Below, in pieces: positions 52,313-61,722 of a stretch of DNA of 64,000 nt. The notes beneath the pieces were generated by a model that worked only from the letters and a program-made list of their open reading frames with translations, did not search any database and was not told the origin of the DNA. Both the position numbers and the translations under genes were made by a program. Origin of the DNA: Mitsuaria sp. PDC51 (GTDB lineage Bacteria; Pseudomonadota; Gammaproteobacteria; Burkholderiales; Burkholderiaceae_C); assembly GCF_900113225.1 (NCBI RefSeq), contig NZ_FOZE01000002.1:868001-932000 (forward strand), given 5' to 3'. Position 1 is the first letter of the stretch. Each line of letters starts with the position of its first letter.

Positions 52313-53332
52313 ATGACCCGTCTCGCGATCGACCAGCTGACGCTGTGGATCACCGCCGCCGCCAACGAGCATTCGCTGGACCTGCCCGCCTACGTCGAGG
52401 AACGCACCGGCGCCAGCCATCGCGCGACGCTGGCGGCCCTGCGCCGGCTGGTCGACGCTCAGTGGCTGACCCGGTCGGGCACCACGCGCCGGCCGGTCTT
52501 CGGGCCGGGCGCGCTGCGGCAGGTGGCGCGCAGCTACACGCTGCACGGGCTGATGGAGGACGTGGTCTGGCAACGCGACTTCGCGCCCCACTTCCAGCTG
52601 CCGCGGCATGTCGCGCGCATGGTCCAGCACGGCTTCACCGAGCTGGTGAACAACGCCATCGACCACAGCGGCGGCACCAGCGTCACCGTGTCGCTGCGCC
52701 AGACGCCGACCCACGCGCAGCTGCTGGTCTCCGACGACGGCTGCGGCGTCTTCGACAAGATCTGCGACACCTACGAACTGACCGACGCCCGCCACGCGAT
52801 GCTGGAGCTGAGCAAGGGCCGGCTGACGACGCAGCCGCAGGCGCACACCGGTCGCGGGCTGTTCTTCAGTTCGCAGCTAGCGGATGTCTTCGACATCCAC
52901 GCCAACGGCAAGGCCTTCCAGCGCCGGGCCTGGGAAGGCAATGCGTGGAAGGACGGCAAGGGCCTGCCACGCCAGGGCAGCTCGATCTACATGGCCATGG
53001 CGCTGGAAAGCACCCGCACGCTGGAGCAGGTGCTGGAACAGTGGAGCGTGGACGGCAGCGGCATCGCCTTTGACCAGACGCGGGTGATGCTGAACCTGGT
53101 CGTCGGCGCGGGGCAGATGCTGGACTCGCGGGCGCAGGCGCGTCGGGTGGCGGCGCGCCTGCCGCAGTTCAAGCGGGCGGAAGTCGATTTCGCCGGCGTC
53201 ACCGATGTCGGCCACGCCTTTGCCGACGAGCTGTTCCGGGTCTTCGCGCGCGCGCACCAGGACGTGGAACTCGTGCCCCTGAACATGACGCCGCGCATCG
53301 CCGCGCTGGTGCAGGCCGCGCGCAACGCCTGA
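52313..53332 (+). CDS. Histidine-kinase-type ATPase with STAS-like (DUF4325) domain
   Basis: 339 residues. An N-terminal winged-helix-like part (about 1-85) precedes a GHKL ATPase domain with [20 protein letters not shown] (N box), [14 protein letters not shown] (G1) and [20 protein letters not shown] (G2). The C-terminal STAS-like DUF4325 domain has [20 protein letters not shown], then FRVFAR. No phosphoacceptor His domain or partner regulator is present. The combination resembles an anti-sigma kinase and its STAS antagonist in one chain. Target unknown. ATG 52313 is chosen because homology starts there. Confidence 0.78.
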   Translation: MTRLAIDQLTLWITAAANEHSLDLPAYVEERTGASHRATLAALRRLVDAQWLTRSGTTRRPVFGPGALRQVARSYTLHGLMEDVVWQRDFAPHFQLPRHVARMVQHGFTELVNNAIDHSGGTSVTVSLRQTPTHAQLLVSDDGCGVFDKICDTYELTDARHAMLELSKGRLTTQPQAHTGRGLFFSSQLADVFDIHANGKAFQRRAWEGNAWKDGKGLPRQGSSIYMAMALESTRTLEQVLEQWSVDGSGIAFDQTRVMLNLVVGAGQMLDSRAQARRVAARLPQFKRAEVDFAGVTDVGHAFADELFRVFARAHQDVELVPLNMTPRIAALVQAARNA

Positions 53333-53355
53333 GGCCCGGCCCGTCGCCGGCCCCG

Positions 53356-54117
53356 TCAGAGATCGCTGTCGACCAGCGCCTGGATCGCGGCGCGGCTGCG
53401 CTGGATGGCCTCGTCCAGCCGCGGCAGCAGCAAGGCGGGCTCGCTGCCCTTGGCCGCGGCGAACAGGATGCCCTCCTCCACCAGCGGCCGGGGCAGCACC
53501 TGCAGCTGGGCGCCATCGCGCAGCGGGCGCAGGCGCCGCTCCAACGCGGCCGCGCTGCCGCGGTGGGTGGCGAGCATCGCGTCGCAGCGTCCCGCCACCA
53601 GCATGCGCGCGCGGCCCTCGAGGTCATTGCCGCCGTGCTCGACGCGGAACAGCCGCCGGCGGGCGTCCTCGAAGGCAGCGCCATAGGTCGCACCGCGCGA
53701 CACGCACAGCGTCAGGCCACGCAGGTCCTCGAGCCGCTCGAAGACGATGGGCCGCGCCTTGGGCACGACCAGCCAGCCGCGGCTGACGAAGGCCGGCTGG
53801 CTGTAGGCGAAGACCTTGTCCCGCGCCGGGTTGCGCGACAGTCCGAAGGTCAGGTGCTGGCCGAGTTCCGCGCCCAGCAGCGCGCGCGGCCAGGGCAGCA
53901 GCTGCAGTTGCCACTGCAGGCCGGCCGCTTCGGCGATCAGCCGCAGCAGCGGCAGGATGAAGGGCTTGTGCGTCTGTTCGCTGATGGCCAGCCGGATCGG
54001 CCCCGGCGCGCCGACCGCGGCAGCGTCGGGCTTGGCCAGCGCGCCGCCGGCGACCGTCGCCAGGCCCACGCCGCCCGTCACGCCCATCAGCAACTCACGG
54101 CGGCGCAGCGGCTTCAT
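53356..54117 (-). CDS. Periplasmic substrate-binding protein (SBP_bac_3-like)
   Basis: 253 residues. A twin-Arg-like signal (RRRELLMGVTGGVGLATVAG) leads to a family 3-like binding fold with IRLAISEQTHKPFILPLLRL, FGLSRNPARDKVFAYSQPAF, LRGLTLCVSRGATYGAAFED and GRCDAMLATHRGS. No permease or ATPase lies nearby, so it may be an orphan sensor-type protein. It starts 16 bases after the pyk stop on the same strand, so it probably rides on the pyk transcript. Confidence 0.78.
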   Translation of the reverse strand: MKPLRRRELLMGVTGGVGLATVAGGALAKPDAAAVGAPGPIRLAISEQTHKPFILPLLRLIAEAAGLQWQLQLLPWPRALLGAELGQHLTFGLSRNPARDKVFAYSQPAFVSRGWLVVPKARPIVFERLEDLRGLTLCVSRGATYGAAFEDARRRLFRVEHGGNDLEGRARMLVAGRCDAMLATHRGSAAALERRLRPLRDGAQLQVLPRPLVEEGILFAAAKGSEPALLLPRLDEAIQRSRAAIQALVDSDL

Positions 54118-54133
54118 GCGAACGGACCGGCGT

Positions 54134-55564
54134 TCAGGCCACCCGGCAGACCTTCAGCATGTTGGTGCCGCCCGGGTAGCCCATCGGCTCGCCGCAGGTG
54201 ATCGCGTAGGTGTCGCCCGGCATCAGCACACCGCGCTCGATCAGCAGGTCCTCGGCGGCCTGCAGCGCCTGGTCGCGATCGCTGAAGTTGGGCATCAGCA
54301 GCGGCGTCACGTTGCGGTACAGCGCCATCTTGCGGTGCGTCAGCGTCTGCGAGGTCAGCGCGAAGATCGGCACATGGATGCGGTGGCGGCTCATCCACAG
54401 CGCGGTGGAGCCCGATTCCGTCAGCGCCACGATCGCCTTGCAGCCCAGGTGGTGCGCGGTGAACAGCGCGCCCATCGCGATCGACTGGTCGATGCGGCCG
54501 AACTGGCGGTTGGCGAAGTCGGTGTCCAGCGTCACGAACTCGGCGTTCTCGGCCTCCCGCGCGATCGCGGCCATCTGCTGGATGGTCTCGACCGGGAAGC
54601 GGCCCGCGGCGGTCTCGGCGCTCAGCATCACCGCGTCGGTGCCGTCGAGCACCGCGTTGGCGACGTCGGAGACCTCGGCGCGGGTCGGCACCGGGTTCAC
54701 GATCATCGACTCCATCATCTGCGTCGCGGTGATGCAGACCTTGTCGAGCTCCAGCGCCATCTTGATCATGCGCTTCTGCAGCGCGGGCACCGCCGCGTTG
54801 CCGACTTCGACCGCCAGGTCACCGCGGGCGACCATGATGCCGTCGGAGGCCTTGAGGATCGCCTCCAGGTGGGGGATGGCCTCGTAGCGCTCGATCTTGG
54901 CGATCATCCCCGGCTTGTGACGGTAGGGCTCGCCGGCGACGTTGGCCAGCTGGCGGGCCATCTCCATGTCGGTGGCGTTCTTGGGGAAGCTCACCGCCAG
55001 GTATTCGCACTGGAAGGACATCGCGGTCTTGATGTCCTCCATGTCCTTGCCGGTCAGCGCGGGGGCGGTCAGGCCGCCGCCCTGCTTGTTGATGCCCTTG
55101 TTGTTGGACAGCTCGCCGCCCTGCTTCACGATCGTGTGGACCTGCGAGCCGCGCACCGCCTCGACCGTCAGCACCAGCAGGCCGTCGTTGAGCAGCAGCG
55201 TGTCGCCGGGCTTCACGTCACGGGGCAGTTCCTTGTAGTCCAGGCCCACGACCATCTCGTTGCCGGGCTCGGTGCGGTCGGCGTCCAGCACGAAGGGCGT
55301 GCCGTTGACCAGTTCGATCTTGCCGTTCTCGAACTTGCCGACGCGGATCTTGGGGCCCTGCAGGTCGGCCATGATGGCCACCTGCTTGCCGGCGCGGGCC
55401 GCGGCCTCGCGGACCATGCGGGCCCGGTCGATGTGATCCTGCGCCTTGCCGTGCGAGAAGTTCAACCGCACCACGTCGACGCCGGCCTGGATCATCTGCT
55501 CCAGCACCTCCGGCGACGAAGAAGCGGGACCGAGGGTGGCGACGATCTTGGTGGCACGGGACAT
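54134..55564 (-). CDS. pyk: Pyruvate kinase
   Basis: 476 residues. RATKIVATLGPASSSPEVLE opens the TIM barrel. VVRLNFSHGKAQDH, MADLQGPKIRVGKFENGKIE, KIERYEAIPHLEAIL and GIMVARGDLAVEVG carry substrate, metal and K+ sites. MLSAETAAGRFPVETIQQMA and a C-terminal allosteric domain follow. It makes ATP and pyruvate from PEP. A near-consensus HexR site lies at its start, and CCGTAAC/GGAAAC repeats abut its weak -35, so regulation by sugar-catabolism signals is likely. Confidence 0.96.
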   Translation of the reverse strand: MSRATKIVATLGPASSSPEVLEQMIQAGVDVVRLNFSHGKAQDHIDRARMVREAAARAGKQVAIMADLQGPKIRVGKFENGKIELVNGTPFVLDADRTEPGNEMVVGLDYKELPRDVKPGDTLLLNDGLLVLTVEAVRGSQVHTIVKQGGELSNNKGINKQGGGLTAPALTGKDMEDIKTAMSFQCEYLAVSFPKNATDMEMARQLANVAGEPYRHKPGMIAKIERYEAIPHLEAILKASDGIMVARGDLAVEVGNAAVPALQKRMIKMALELDKVCITATQMMESMIVNPVPTRAEVSDVANAVLDGTDAVMLSAETAAGRFPVETIQQMAAIAREAENAEFVTLDTDFANRQFGRIDQSIAMGALFTAHHLGCKAIVALTESGSTALWMSRHRIHVPIFALTSQTLTHRKMALYRNVTPLLMPNFSDRDQALQAAEDLLIERGVLMPGDTYAITCGEPMGYPGGTNMLKVCRVA

Positions 55565-55578
55565 GACTTGTCTCTGTC

Positions 55579-55593
55579 TGAAATTTAGTTACA
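55579..55593 (-). promoter_or_regulatory. Candidate HexR operator at pyk
   Basis: On the minus strand TGTAACTAAATTTCA matches the HexR palindrome TGTAATTAAATTACA at 13 of 15 positions. It lies between a CATAAT -10 (55606-55601) and the pyk start, where bound repressor would block transcription. HexR is known to control pyk in proteobacteria. Confidence 0.6.
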
Positions 55594-55630
55594 GCCGCCG
55601 ATTATGAGGGGCTCTCGGGGCCTCGGCACA

Positions 55631-55656
55631 GTTTCCGGGAGTTACGGCGAAGTTTC
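55631..55656. promoter_or_regulatory. GGAAAC/CCGTAAC repeat array upstream of pyk
   Basis: Minus strand: GGAAAC, then CCGTAAC, then GGAAAC, spaced about 11 bp, ending two bases before the weak -35 of the pyk promoter. This is the place where an OmpR/PhoB-type activator would bind. Confidence 0.45.
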
Positions 55657-55683
55657 CAACGCCGCGACTCCCGGAGCGTCCGA

Positions 55684-58002
55684 TCAGCCTTGCGAGGCCT
55701 TCACGTCCGCGCTGGCGAGCGCGGTCATGTTGACGATGCGGCGCACGGTCGCCGACGGCGTGAGGATGTGCACCGGCCGCTGGGCGCCCAGCAGGATCGG
55801 CCCCACGGTGACGCCCTGCCCGCCCACGACCTTCAGCACGTTGAACAGGATGTTGGCGGCATCCAGCGTCGGCAGCACCAGCAGGTTGGCGGAGCCGGAC
55901 AGCGTCGAGTCGGGCAGGAAGTTGTTGCGCACGTCTTCCGACAACGCCGCGTCGCCATGCATCTCGCCGTCGCATTCGACCTCGGGATGGGCGGCCGCGA
56001 AGAGGTCGCGCGCCTTGCGCATCTTGACCGCCGAGGCCCGCTTGCTGCTGCCGAACATCGAGTGCGACAGGAAGGCGACCTTCGGCGGCAGGCCGAAGCG
56101 CTGCAGCTCCTCGGCGGCCTGCCAGGCGATGTCGGCGAGCTGTTCGGCGCTGGGGTCCTCGTTGACGAAGGTGTCGGCGATGAACAGCGTGCGCTGCTCC
56201 AGCATCAGCGCGTTCATCGTCGCGAAGTTGGAGACGTTCGCCTTCAGGCCGATGAGGTTCTGGATGTGCTCCAGGTGGGAGTCGAAGCGGCCGACCATGC
56301 CGCAGATCATCGCGTCGGCGTCGCCGAGCTGGATCGCGAGTGCGCCGATCGTCGTGTTGGAGCGGCGCACCGCCGACTTGGCCATCTCCGGCGTGAAACC
56401 GTTGCGGCCCATCGCCTGGTGGTAGGCCTCCCAGTACTGGCGGAAGCGGTGGTCGTTCTCGGGGTCGATGACGGCCACGTCCTCGCCCAGCTTCAGGCGC
56501 AGGCCGGCGCGCTTCAGGCGCATCGCGATGACCTCGGGGCGGCCGATCAGCGTGGGCTTGGCCAGGCCTTCATCGAGCGCCACCTGCACTGCGCGCAGCA
56601 CGCGCTCGTCCTCGCCCTCGGCGTAGATCACGCGGGCCGGATGGGCCTTGGCCTCGGCGAAGACCGGGCGCATGAACATGCCGGTCTGGTAGACGAAGCG
56701 CGAGAGCTGCTCGCGGTACGCGGCCATGTCGGTGATCGGACGCGTCGCGACGCCGGAGTCCTCCGCCGCCTTTGCGACCGCGGGCGCGATGCGCAGGATC
56801 AGCCGGTTGTCGAAGGGCTTGGGGATCAGGTAGTCCGGGCCGAAGGCCAGGTCCTGGCCCGGATAGGCCGCGGCGACTTCCGGCGGCGTCTCGGCCTTGG
56901 CCAGCGCGGCGATCTCGCGCACGCAGGCCAGCTTCATCGCCTCGGTGATCTTGGTCGCGCCGCAGTCCAGCGCGCCGCGGAAGATGTAGGGGAAGCACAG
57001 GACGTTGTTGACCTGGTTCGGATAGTCCGAGCGGCCGGTGGCGACGATGCAGTCCGGGCGCGCTTCCTTTGCGAGCTCGGGACGGATCTCCGGCTCGGGG
57101 TTGGCCAGCGCCAGGATGATGGGCTGGCGCGCCATGGTCTTGACCATCTCACCGGTCAGCACGCCGGCGGCGGAGCAACCCAGGAACACGTCCGCGTCCT
57201 TGACCACGTCGGCCAGCGTGCGAGCCGGAGTGATCTGGCAATAGCGGCGCTTGGACTCGTCGAGCTTGGCGGCATCGGCGCGCTCGCTCTGGACCACGCC
57301 CTTGGAGTCGACGACGAAGACGTTCTCGCGCTTCACGCCCAGGCCGACCATCACGTCCAGGCAGGCGATGGCGGCGGCGCCGGCGCCCGACACGGCGACC
57401 TTCACCGCGCCGATGTCCTTGCCGACCAGTTCCAGCCCGTTCAGCAGCGCGGCGCTGGAGATGATCGCGGTGCCGTGCTGGTCGTCGTGGAAGACGGGGA
57501 TGTTCATCCGCGCGCTGAGCTGCTTCTCGATGTAGAAGCACTCGGGCGCCTTGATGTCCTCGAGGTTCACGCCGCCCAGCGTGGGCTCCATCGCCGCGAT
57601 GATCTCGACCAGCTTGTCGGGGTCGCGCTCGGCCAGCTCGATGTCGAAGACGTCGATGCCGGCGAACTTCTTGAACAGGCAGCCCTTGCCTTCCATCACC
57701 GGCTTGGCGGCCAGCGGGCCGATGTCGCCCAGGCCCAGCACCGCGGTGCCGTTGGTGACCACGCCGACCAGGTTGCCGCGCGAGGTGTACTCGGCGGCCA
57801 GCGTCGGGTCCTTCTCGATGTCGAGGCAGGGATAGGCGACGCCCGGGGAGTAGGCCAGCGACAGGTCGCGCTGGTTGGCCAGCGGCTTGGTCGGGGTGAC
57901 GGCGATCTTGCCGCGCGTCGGGGTGCGGTGATAGTCCAGCGCCGCCTCGCGCAGGGCGGCTTCGGCGGGGCTCAGGCCGAGGCCGTCGTTCTTGTCGGTC
58001 AT
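55684..58002 (-). CDS. maeB: NADP-dependent malic enzyme with phosphotransacetylase-like domain
   Basis: 772 residues, the long MaeB form. The malic N-terminal domain has [40 protein letters not shown] and [20 protein letters not shown]. The NAD(P)-binding domain has [20 protein letters not shown]. The C-terminal third (about 430-765) is a phosphate acetyltransferase-like domain ([31 protein letters not shown]) that in this family is thought to serve regulation. It converts malate to pyruvate. The upstream region has the CCGTAAT/CGGTAAC pair. Confidence 0.94.
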   Translation of the reverse strand: MTDKNDGLGLSPAEAALREAALDYHRTPTRGKIAVTPTKPLANQRDLSLAYSPGVAYPCLDIEKDPTLAAEYTSRGNLVGVVTNGTAVLGLGDIGPLAAKPVMEGKGCLFKKFAGIDVFDIELAERDPDKLVEIIAAMEPTLGGVNLEDIKAPECFYIEKQLSARMNIPVFHDDQHGTAIISSAALLNGLELVGKDIGAVKVAVSGAGAAAIACLDVMVGLGVKRENVFVVDSKGVVQSERADAAKLDESKRRYCQITPARTLADVVKDADVFLGCSAAGVLTGEMVKTMARQPIILALANPEPEIRPELAKEARPDCIVATGRSDYPNQVNNVLCFPYIFRGALDCGATKITEAMKLACVREIAALAKAETPPEVAAAYPGQDLAFGPDYLIPKPFDNRLILRIAPAVAKAAEDSGVATRPITDMAAYREQLSRFVYQTGMFMRPVFAEAKAHPARVIYAEGEDERVLRAVQVALDEGLAKPTLIGRPEVIAMRLKRAGLRLKLGEDVAVIDPENDHRFRQYWEAYHQAMGRNGFTPEMAKSAVRRSNTTIGALAIQLGDADAMICGMVGRFDSHLEHIQNLIGLKANVSNFATMNALMLEQRTLFIADTFVNEDPSAEQLADIAWQAAEELQRFGLPPKVAFLSHSMFGSSKRASAVKMRKARDLFAAAHPEVECDGEMHGDAALSEDVRNNFLPDSTLSGSANLLVLPTLDAANILFNVLKVVGGQGVTVGPILLGAQRPVHILTPSATVRRIVNMTALASADVKASQG

Positions 58003-58073
58003 GCAAATCTCCGTCGCGATGAAGGGGGCCCGGCGCCATTTCCGGCATGCGATCGCGGCGACGAACCGGTGCC

Positions 58074-58089
58074 GTAATCGCCCGGTAAC
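58074..58089. promoter_or_regulatory. GTAAT/GTAAC pair upstream of maeB
   Basis: GTAAT (58074-58078) and GTAAC (58085-58089) are 11 bp apart in the context CCGTAAT-CGCC-CGGTAAC, matching the layout upstream of fba. Confidence 0.45.
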
Positions 58090-58153
58090 AGGGGCCCGGG
58101 GGGCGCAAAGCTTAATCCTCCGGCTCGCGCGGCGCGATGAATTCAGCTTTAAC

Positions 58154-58171
58154 TGCCATGCAAAGATGGCA
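58154..58171. promoter_or_regulatory. TGCCAT/ATGGCA inverted repeat
   Basis: A 6-bp inverted repeat with a 6-base spacer lies about 150 bases upstream of maeB. It could be an operator or a small hairpin; nothing decides between them. Confidence 0.3.
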
Positions 58172-58298
58172 ATCGCTCATGCGCGCCATGAAGGTCCGCA
58201 TCGGGATTTGCCCGCAAGTTAGAGCCTTCACCCGAGAACCGTGCCCAATTGCACTTCAGGTTGCCGCGCTCACGGCGTGCGAGGAACGCGCTCACTAG

Positions 58299-58482
58299 AA
58301 AGAGGTCGGCGCCAGCTCGCAGCCGAAGTGGCCCGGCGACATCGAGGCCGCCGAAGGCAACGACGTCCTGACCCGCGGCATCGGCTTCGCGCCGCTGCCG
58401 GTGACGCTGCAGTCCAAGCTGGCCGCGCTTCGCGGCGGTCAAGCCGGCGGACGGGAAGCTGCCGGCTTATCTGGGCGTCTGA
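58299..58482 (+). pseudogene. Decayed fragment, possibly of a phosphate-binding protein
   Basis: After an in-frame TAG (58296-58298) the sequence reads PGDIEAAEGNDVLTRGIGFA, PLPVTLQSKLAAL in one frame. It then continues as FAAVKPADGKLPAYLGV and a stop (58480-58482) in another frame, so a single frameshift restores a plausible protein end. The GIGFAPLP-type end recalls C-termini of PstS-like phosphate-binding proteins, but the match is from memory and short. No start codon or upstream part is present. Confidence 0.4.
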
Positions 58483-58537
58483 GCTGGACCGGTGAGCGAG
58501 CCGTCTGCGCTGGGCGTCGGACCGGGCGTCCGAGCGC

Positions 58538-60214
58538 TCAGCCCTTCAGGCGCGGCGTCGCGTCGACGCGCGCCTGCAACTCCGGCGGCAGCCCCTCGGT
58601 CAGGTAGCTGAGGCGCGCGCCCCACTCCATGCCCGCGGGCCACAGCAGGTCCGCCGTCGACTGGACCTGATCCAGCACGTCGTCCTCGGTCAGATGACGC
58701 TCGCGCAGGCCTACCGGGTCGATACGCATCACCAGGCACAGCATCGCGCCACCGCCGTCCGACTCGGGCAGCGTCGCGTCGAAGGCCCAGGCCTGGCCGA
58801 TCAGCGGATTCGCCGTCAGCGCCTGCACCAGCGCGTCCCGTTGCCAGGACGTCAGCGTGTGTGGACGCACCCGCCCGTGCTCCAGGGCCTCGCCCGCGGC
58901 CCACAGCCGCCGCTGGCGACGCCGCCGCGAGGCCTCGTCGCGCCGCGGCGGCGCCATCGCGGCCACCGGCCATTGCGCCGGATCCGTGCCGGCCAGCGCC
59001 GCATGCCCCATCGCCCAGCGCAGCCCTTGCGATGCCCCGGCCCACGGCGAATGCTCGCGGCACAGCGCCTGCCATTGCGCCGGGCTCAACCAGCGCGCCG
59101 CGGCGCTGTCTTCAAAGGCCGCGGGCGTCAGCGCCAGGCGCGATGCATCGCACCCCAGCGCCTCGAGCCGCGCCGCGTGGGGCGGATGGCTGCCGCGCGG
59201 CTGGCGGTGGCGCAGCAGCGCCTCGCGCTCGGCCTCGGTCACCGGCGACTGCACCAGCAGGCGCGGTGTCCATTCGACCCAGTCGGACGGCGGCTCGGCG
59301 TCCAGCGCCAAGCGCTCGCGCACCATCGCCGCCAGCGATTCCTCCTGGCGTTGCGACGCCCGCTCGATCAGCAGCAGCGCGCGGCCCAGCGCCGCCGGCG
59401 AGGCGTGCCGGGCGGCCTGCGCGTCGGCCTCGAATTCGCAGCGGCGCGAATGGGCCTCGCTGGCGCGCCGGAACCACGGCAGGAACATCGCCGCGAAGTT
59501 GCGACCCGCACGTTCCCACGGCGAGGTGCTCTCGACGTCGTCATGCCCGCCCAGGCCCTCGGCGCTCGCCCAGCTCATCCAGGCGGCGCGCGTTCGATAG
59601 ATCCAGTGACCGAGCCGGCCGTGACGCCGCGAGAAGTGGCCCAGCTCATGCGCGATGACGGCCTCGGCCGCGGTGGTGTCCAGCAGGCGCAGCAAGGGCA
59701 GGCCCAGCACCAGCACGCGCCGCGTCGGTCGCAGCGACAGGCCCCGATGGCGCTCGAACGCACCGGCGTTGATCGAGTCGTCCAGCGCGATCTCGTGGAC
59801 ACGCGGCGCCTGCAGGGCATCGGTCAGCGCGTCCACCTTCGCGTAGAGCGCACTCGCCTGGTCGCGGGGGAGCGTCTTCAGCGCACTCCGCCAGTCCGGC
59901 TGGACCAGCCAGGCCAGGATCAGGAAGCCCAGGCCGCCCCAGACCAGCACCGTCGTGTTGGCGCCATAGAAGAAGATCGGGATGGCCATCACCACCGCGC
60001 AGGGCAGCAGCAGCATCAGCTGGAATAAGGCGGCAGCGGCCACCGCAGCCGTCGCCAGCAACCAGCGCGGTGGCGCGGGATCGTCGAGCGTCCGTTGGTC
60101 CTCTCTCGTCGCGAACGACGGCCGGTCCAGCGCCACGGCTGCCGCTCCCTCCGCGTGTACCGTCCCCTGCCGGTCCGATTGCCGGTCCGACTGCGCTTGA
60201 GCCTGGGTGTCCAT
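58538..60214 (-). CDS. M48-family membrane metalloprotease
   Basis: 558 residues. Two or three membrane helices lie near the N-terminus (WLLATAAVAAAALFQLMLLL, TTVLVWGGLGFLILAWLVQP). The zinc site follows: VIAHELGHFSRRHGRLG (HELGH, first His at residue 189), with the third ligand in RRCEFEADAQAARHAS (EFEAD). This is the HtpX/Ste24-like M48 pattern. The C-terminal 250 residues are unfamiliar and Arg/Ala-rich. Likely a membrane protease facing the cytosol or periplasm; substrates unknown. ATG 60214 is favoured. Confidence 0.82.
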   Translation of the reverse strand: MDTQAQAQSDRQSDRQGTVHAEGAAAVALDRPSFATREDQRTLDDPAPPRWLLATAAVAAAALFQLMLLLPCAVVMAIPIFFYGANTTVLVWGGLGFLILAWLVQPDWRSALKTLPRDQASALYAKVDALTDALQAPRVHEIALDDSINAGAFERHRGLSLRPTRRVLVLGLPLLRLLDTTAAEAVIAHELGHFSRRHGRLGHWIYRTRAAWMSWASAEGLGGHDDVESTSPWERAGRNFAAMFLPWFRRASEAHSRRCEFEADAQAARHASPAALGRALLLIERASQRQEESLAAMVRERLALDAEPPSDWVEWTPRLLVQSPVTEAEREALLRHRQPRGSHPPHAARLEALGCDASRLALTPAAFEDSAAARWLSPAQWQALCREHSPWAGASQGLRWAMGHAALAGTDPAQWPVAAMAPPRRDEASRRRRQRRLWAAGEALEHGRVRPHTLTSWQRDALVQALTANPLIGQAWAFDATLPESDGGGAMLCLVMRIDPVGLRERHLTEDDVLDQVQSTADLLWPAGMEWGARLSYLTEGLPPELQARVDATPRLKG

Positions 60215-60302
60215 CCATCCCCCTGTGTCGCCGCGGCGGTCTGCGCGCCGTCGGCCGGTCCTCACCGTGCGACCGCTGCGTGGCGGTCGCTGTCATCAGC
60301 AT

Positions 60303-60327
60303 GAAAAAGGGCGCCGAGGCGCCCCTT
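60303..60327 (-). terminator. Rho-independent terminator of pgk
   Basis: On the minus strand GGGCGC and GCGCCC pair around a 4-base loop and are followed by TTTTT. It lies about 50 bases beyond the pgk stop. Confidence 0.82.
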
Positions 60328-60374
60328 GCGTCACGCGGCGGCTTTCGTCGCCACCGCTCCTCGCCTTGCCGCGC

Positions 60375-61568
60375 TCAGCCCTGTGCGCGCTTGGACAGGA
60401 TCTCGAAGGCCGGCAGGGTCTTGCCTTCCAACACTTCCAGGAAGGCGCCGCCGCCGGTGGAGATGTAGCCCACGTCCTGCTCGATGCCGTACTTGGCGAT
60501 CGCGGCCAGCGTGTCGCCGCCGCCGGCGATCGAGAACGCGTCCGACGCCGCGATCGCGCGGGCGATGGTCTCGGTGCCGTGCGCGAAGGCGTCGAACTCG
60601 AACACGCCCACCGGGCCGTTCCAGACGATGGTGCCGGCCGCCTTCAGCTGCTCGGCCAGCAGCGCCGCGGTCTTCGGGCCGATGTCCAGGATCAGATCGT
60701 CATCGGCCACCTCGGTGGCGGCCTTCACCGTCGCCGGCGCGTCGGCCGCGAAGGCCTTGGCCGTCACCACGTCCACCGGGATCGGCACCGCGGCGCCGCG
60801 CGCCTTCATCGACTCGATCACCGCCTTGGCTTCGCCGAGCAGGTCCGGCTCCGCCAGCGACTTGCCGATCTTCAGGCCGGCCGCCAGCATGAAGGTGTTG
60901 GCGATGCCGCCGCCGACGATCAGCCCGTCGACGTTCCTGGACAGCGACTGCAGGATGGTCAGCTTGGTCGACACCTTCGAGCCCGCCACGATCGCCACCA
61001 GCGGGCGCTTCGGGTTGGCCAGCGCCTTGCTGATGGCATCGATCTCGGCCGCCAGCAGCGGGCCGGCGCAGGCGACCTTGGCGAACTGCGCGATGCCGTA
61101 GGTCGAGGCCTCGGCCCGGTGCGCGGTGCCGAAGGCGTCGTGCACGAAGATGTCGCACAGCGCGGCCATCTTCTTCGCCAGCTCCTCGCTGTTCTTCTTC
61201 TCGCCCTTGTTGACGCGGCAGTTCTCGAGCAGCACCACCTGGCCCGGCTTCACGTCGACGCCATCGACCCAGTTCGCCACCAGCGGCACTTCGCGGCCCA
61301 GCAGCTCGCCCATGCGCTTGGCGACCGGCGCGAGCGAATCCTCGGGCTTGAACTCGCCCTCGGTCGGGCGGCCCAGGTGCGAGGTCACCATCACCGCGGC
61401 ACCGGCCTTCAGCGCCATCTCGATCGCGGGGATGGAGGCGCGCACGCGCGTGTCCTCGGTGATCTGGCCGGCGTCGTTGAGCGGCACGTTCAGGTCGGCG
61501 CGGATGAACACGCGCTGGTCGGCCACCTTGCCGGCGGCGATCAGATCGGCGAATCGCAGGACGTTCAT
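60375..61568 (-). CDS. pgk: Phosphoglycerate kinase
   Basis: 397 residues. [20 protein letters not shown] is the N-terminal substrate arm; [59 protein letters not shown] and [17 protein letters not shown] then [12 protein letters not shown] complete the two-domain enzyme. It transfers phosphate between 1,3-bisphosphoglycerate and ADP. Start ATG 61568 is in the consensus position. A TAAGCT -10-like box and a GTAACC element lie upstream. Confidence 0.96.
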   Translation of the reverse strand: MNVLRFADLIAAGKVADQRVFIRADLNVPLNDAGQITEDTRVRASIPAIEMALKAGAAVMVTSHLGRPTEGEFKPEDSLAPVAKRMGELLGREVPLVANWVDGVDVKPGQVVLLENCRVNKGEKKNSEELAKKMAALCDIFVHDAFGTAHRAEASTYGIAQFAKVACAGPLLAAEIDAISKALANPKRPLVAIVAGSKVSTKLTILQSLSRNVDGLIVGGGIANTFMLAAGLKIGKSLAEPDLLGEAKAVIESMKARGAAVPIPVDVVTAKAFAADAPATVKAATEVADDDLILDIGPKTAALLAEQLKAAGTIVWNGPVGVFEFDAFAHGTETIARAIAASDAFSIAGGGDTLAAIAKYGIEQDVGYISTGGGAFLEVLEGKTLPAFEILSKRAQG

Positions 61569-61674
61569 GGGATGAGCTTCGAGTAGTTGGAAAGCGGGTG
61601 TCCGGGCACTGCGGGCGGGCCCGGCGAATCGGGGCGCAGCTTACCAGCCGGCCGGGCGCGGCCCTGTCCGGGAC

Positions 61675-61685
61675 GGTTACGAAAC
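61675..61685. promoter_or_regulatory. GTTTCGTAACC element upstream of pgk
   Basis: On the minus strand GTTTCGTAACC lies about 32 bases upstream of the -10-like TAAGCT (61643-61638). It shares TCCGGGA/GTTACG context with the pyk array. No full second repeat is seen. Confidence 0.35.
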
Positions 61686-61722
61686 GCCGCTGGAACCGGC
61701 GTCAGGACGGGCCCGGCCGGGC

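Larger units (their letters stand above)
58003..58537. other. Intergenic region upstream of maeB
   Basis: 535 bases. From maeB outward: the GTAAT/GTAAC pair, a TTAAGCTTTGCGCCCC block that resembles TAAGCTGCGCCCC upstream of pgk, a TGCCAT/ATGGCA inverted repeat, and a decayed coding fragment ending at 58482. No intact gene is seen. Confidence 0.5.

Noticed and set aside
55690-58077. Plus-strand open frame of 795 codons opposite maeB
   Set aside because: maeB is certain, and the antisense frame has no protein-like pattern.
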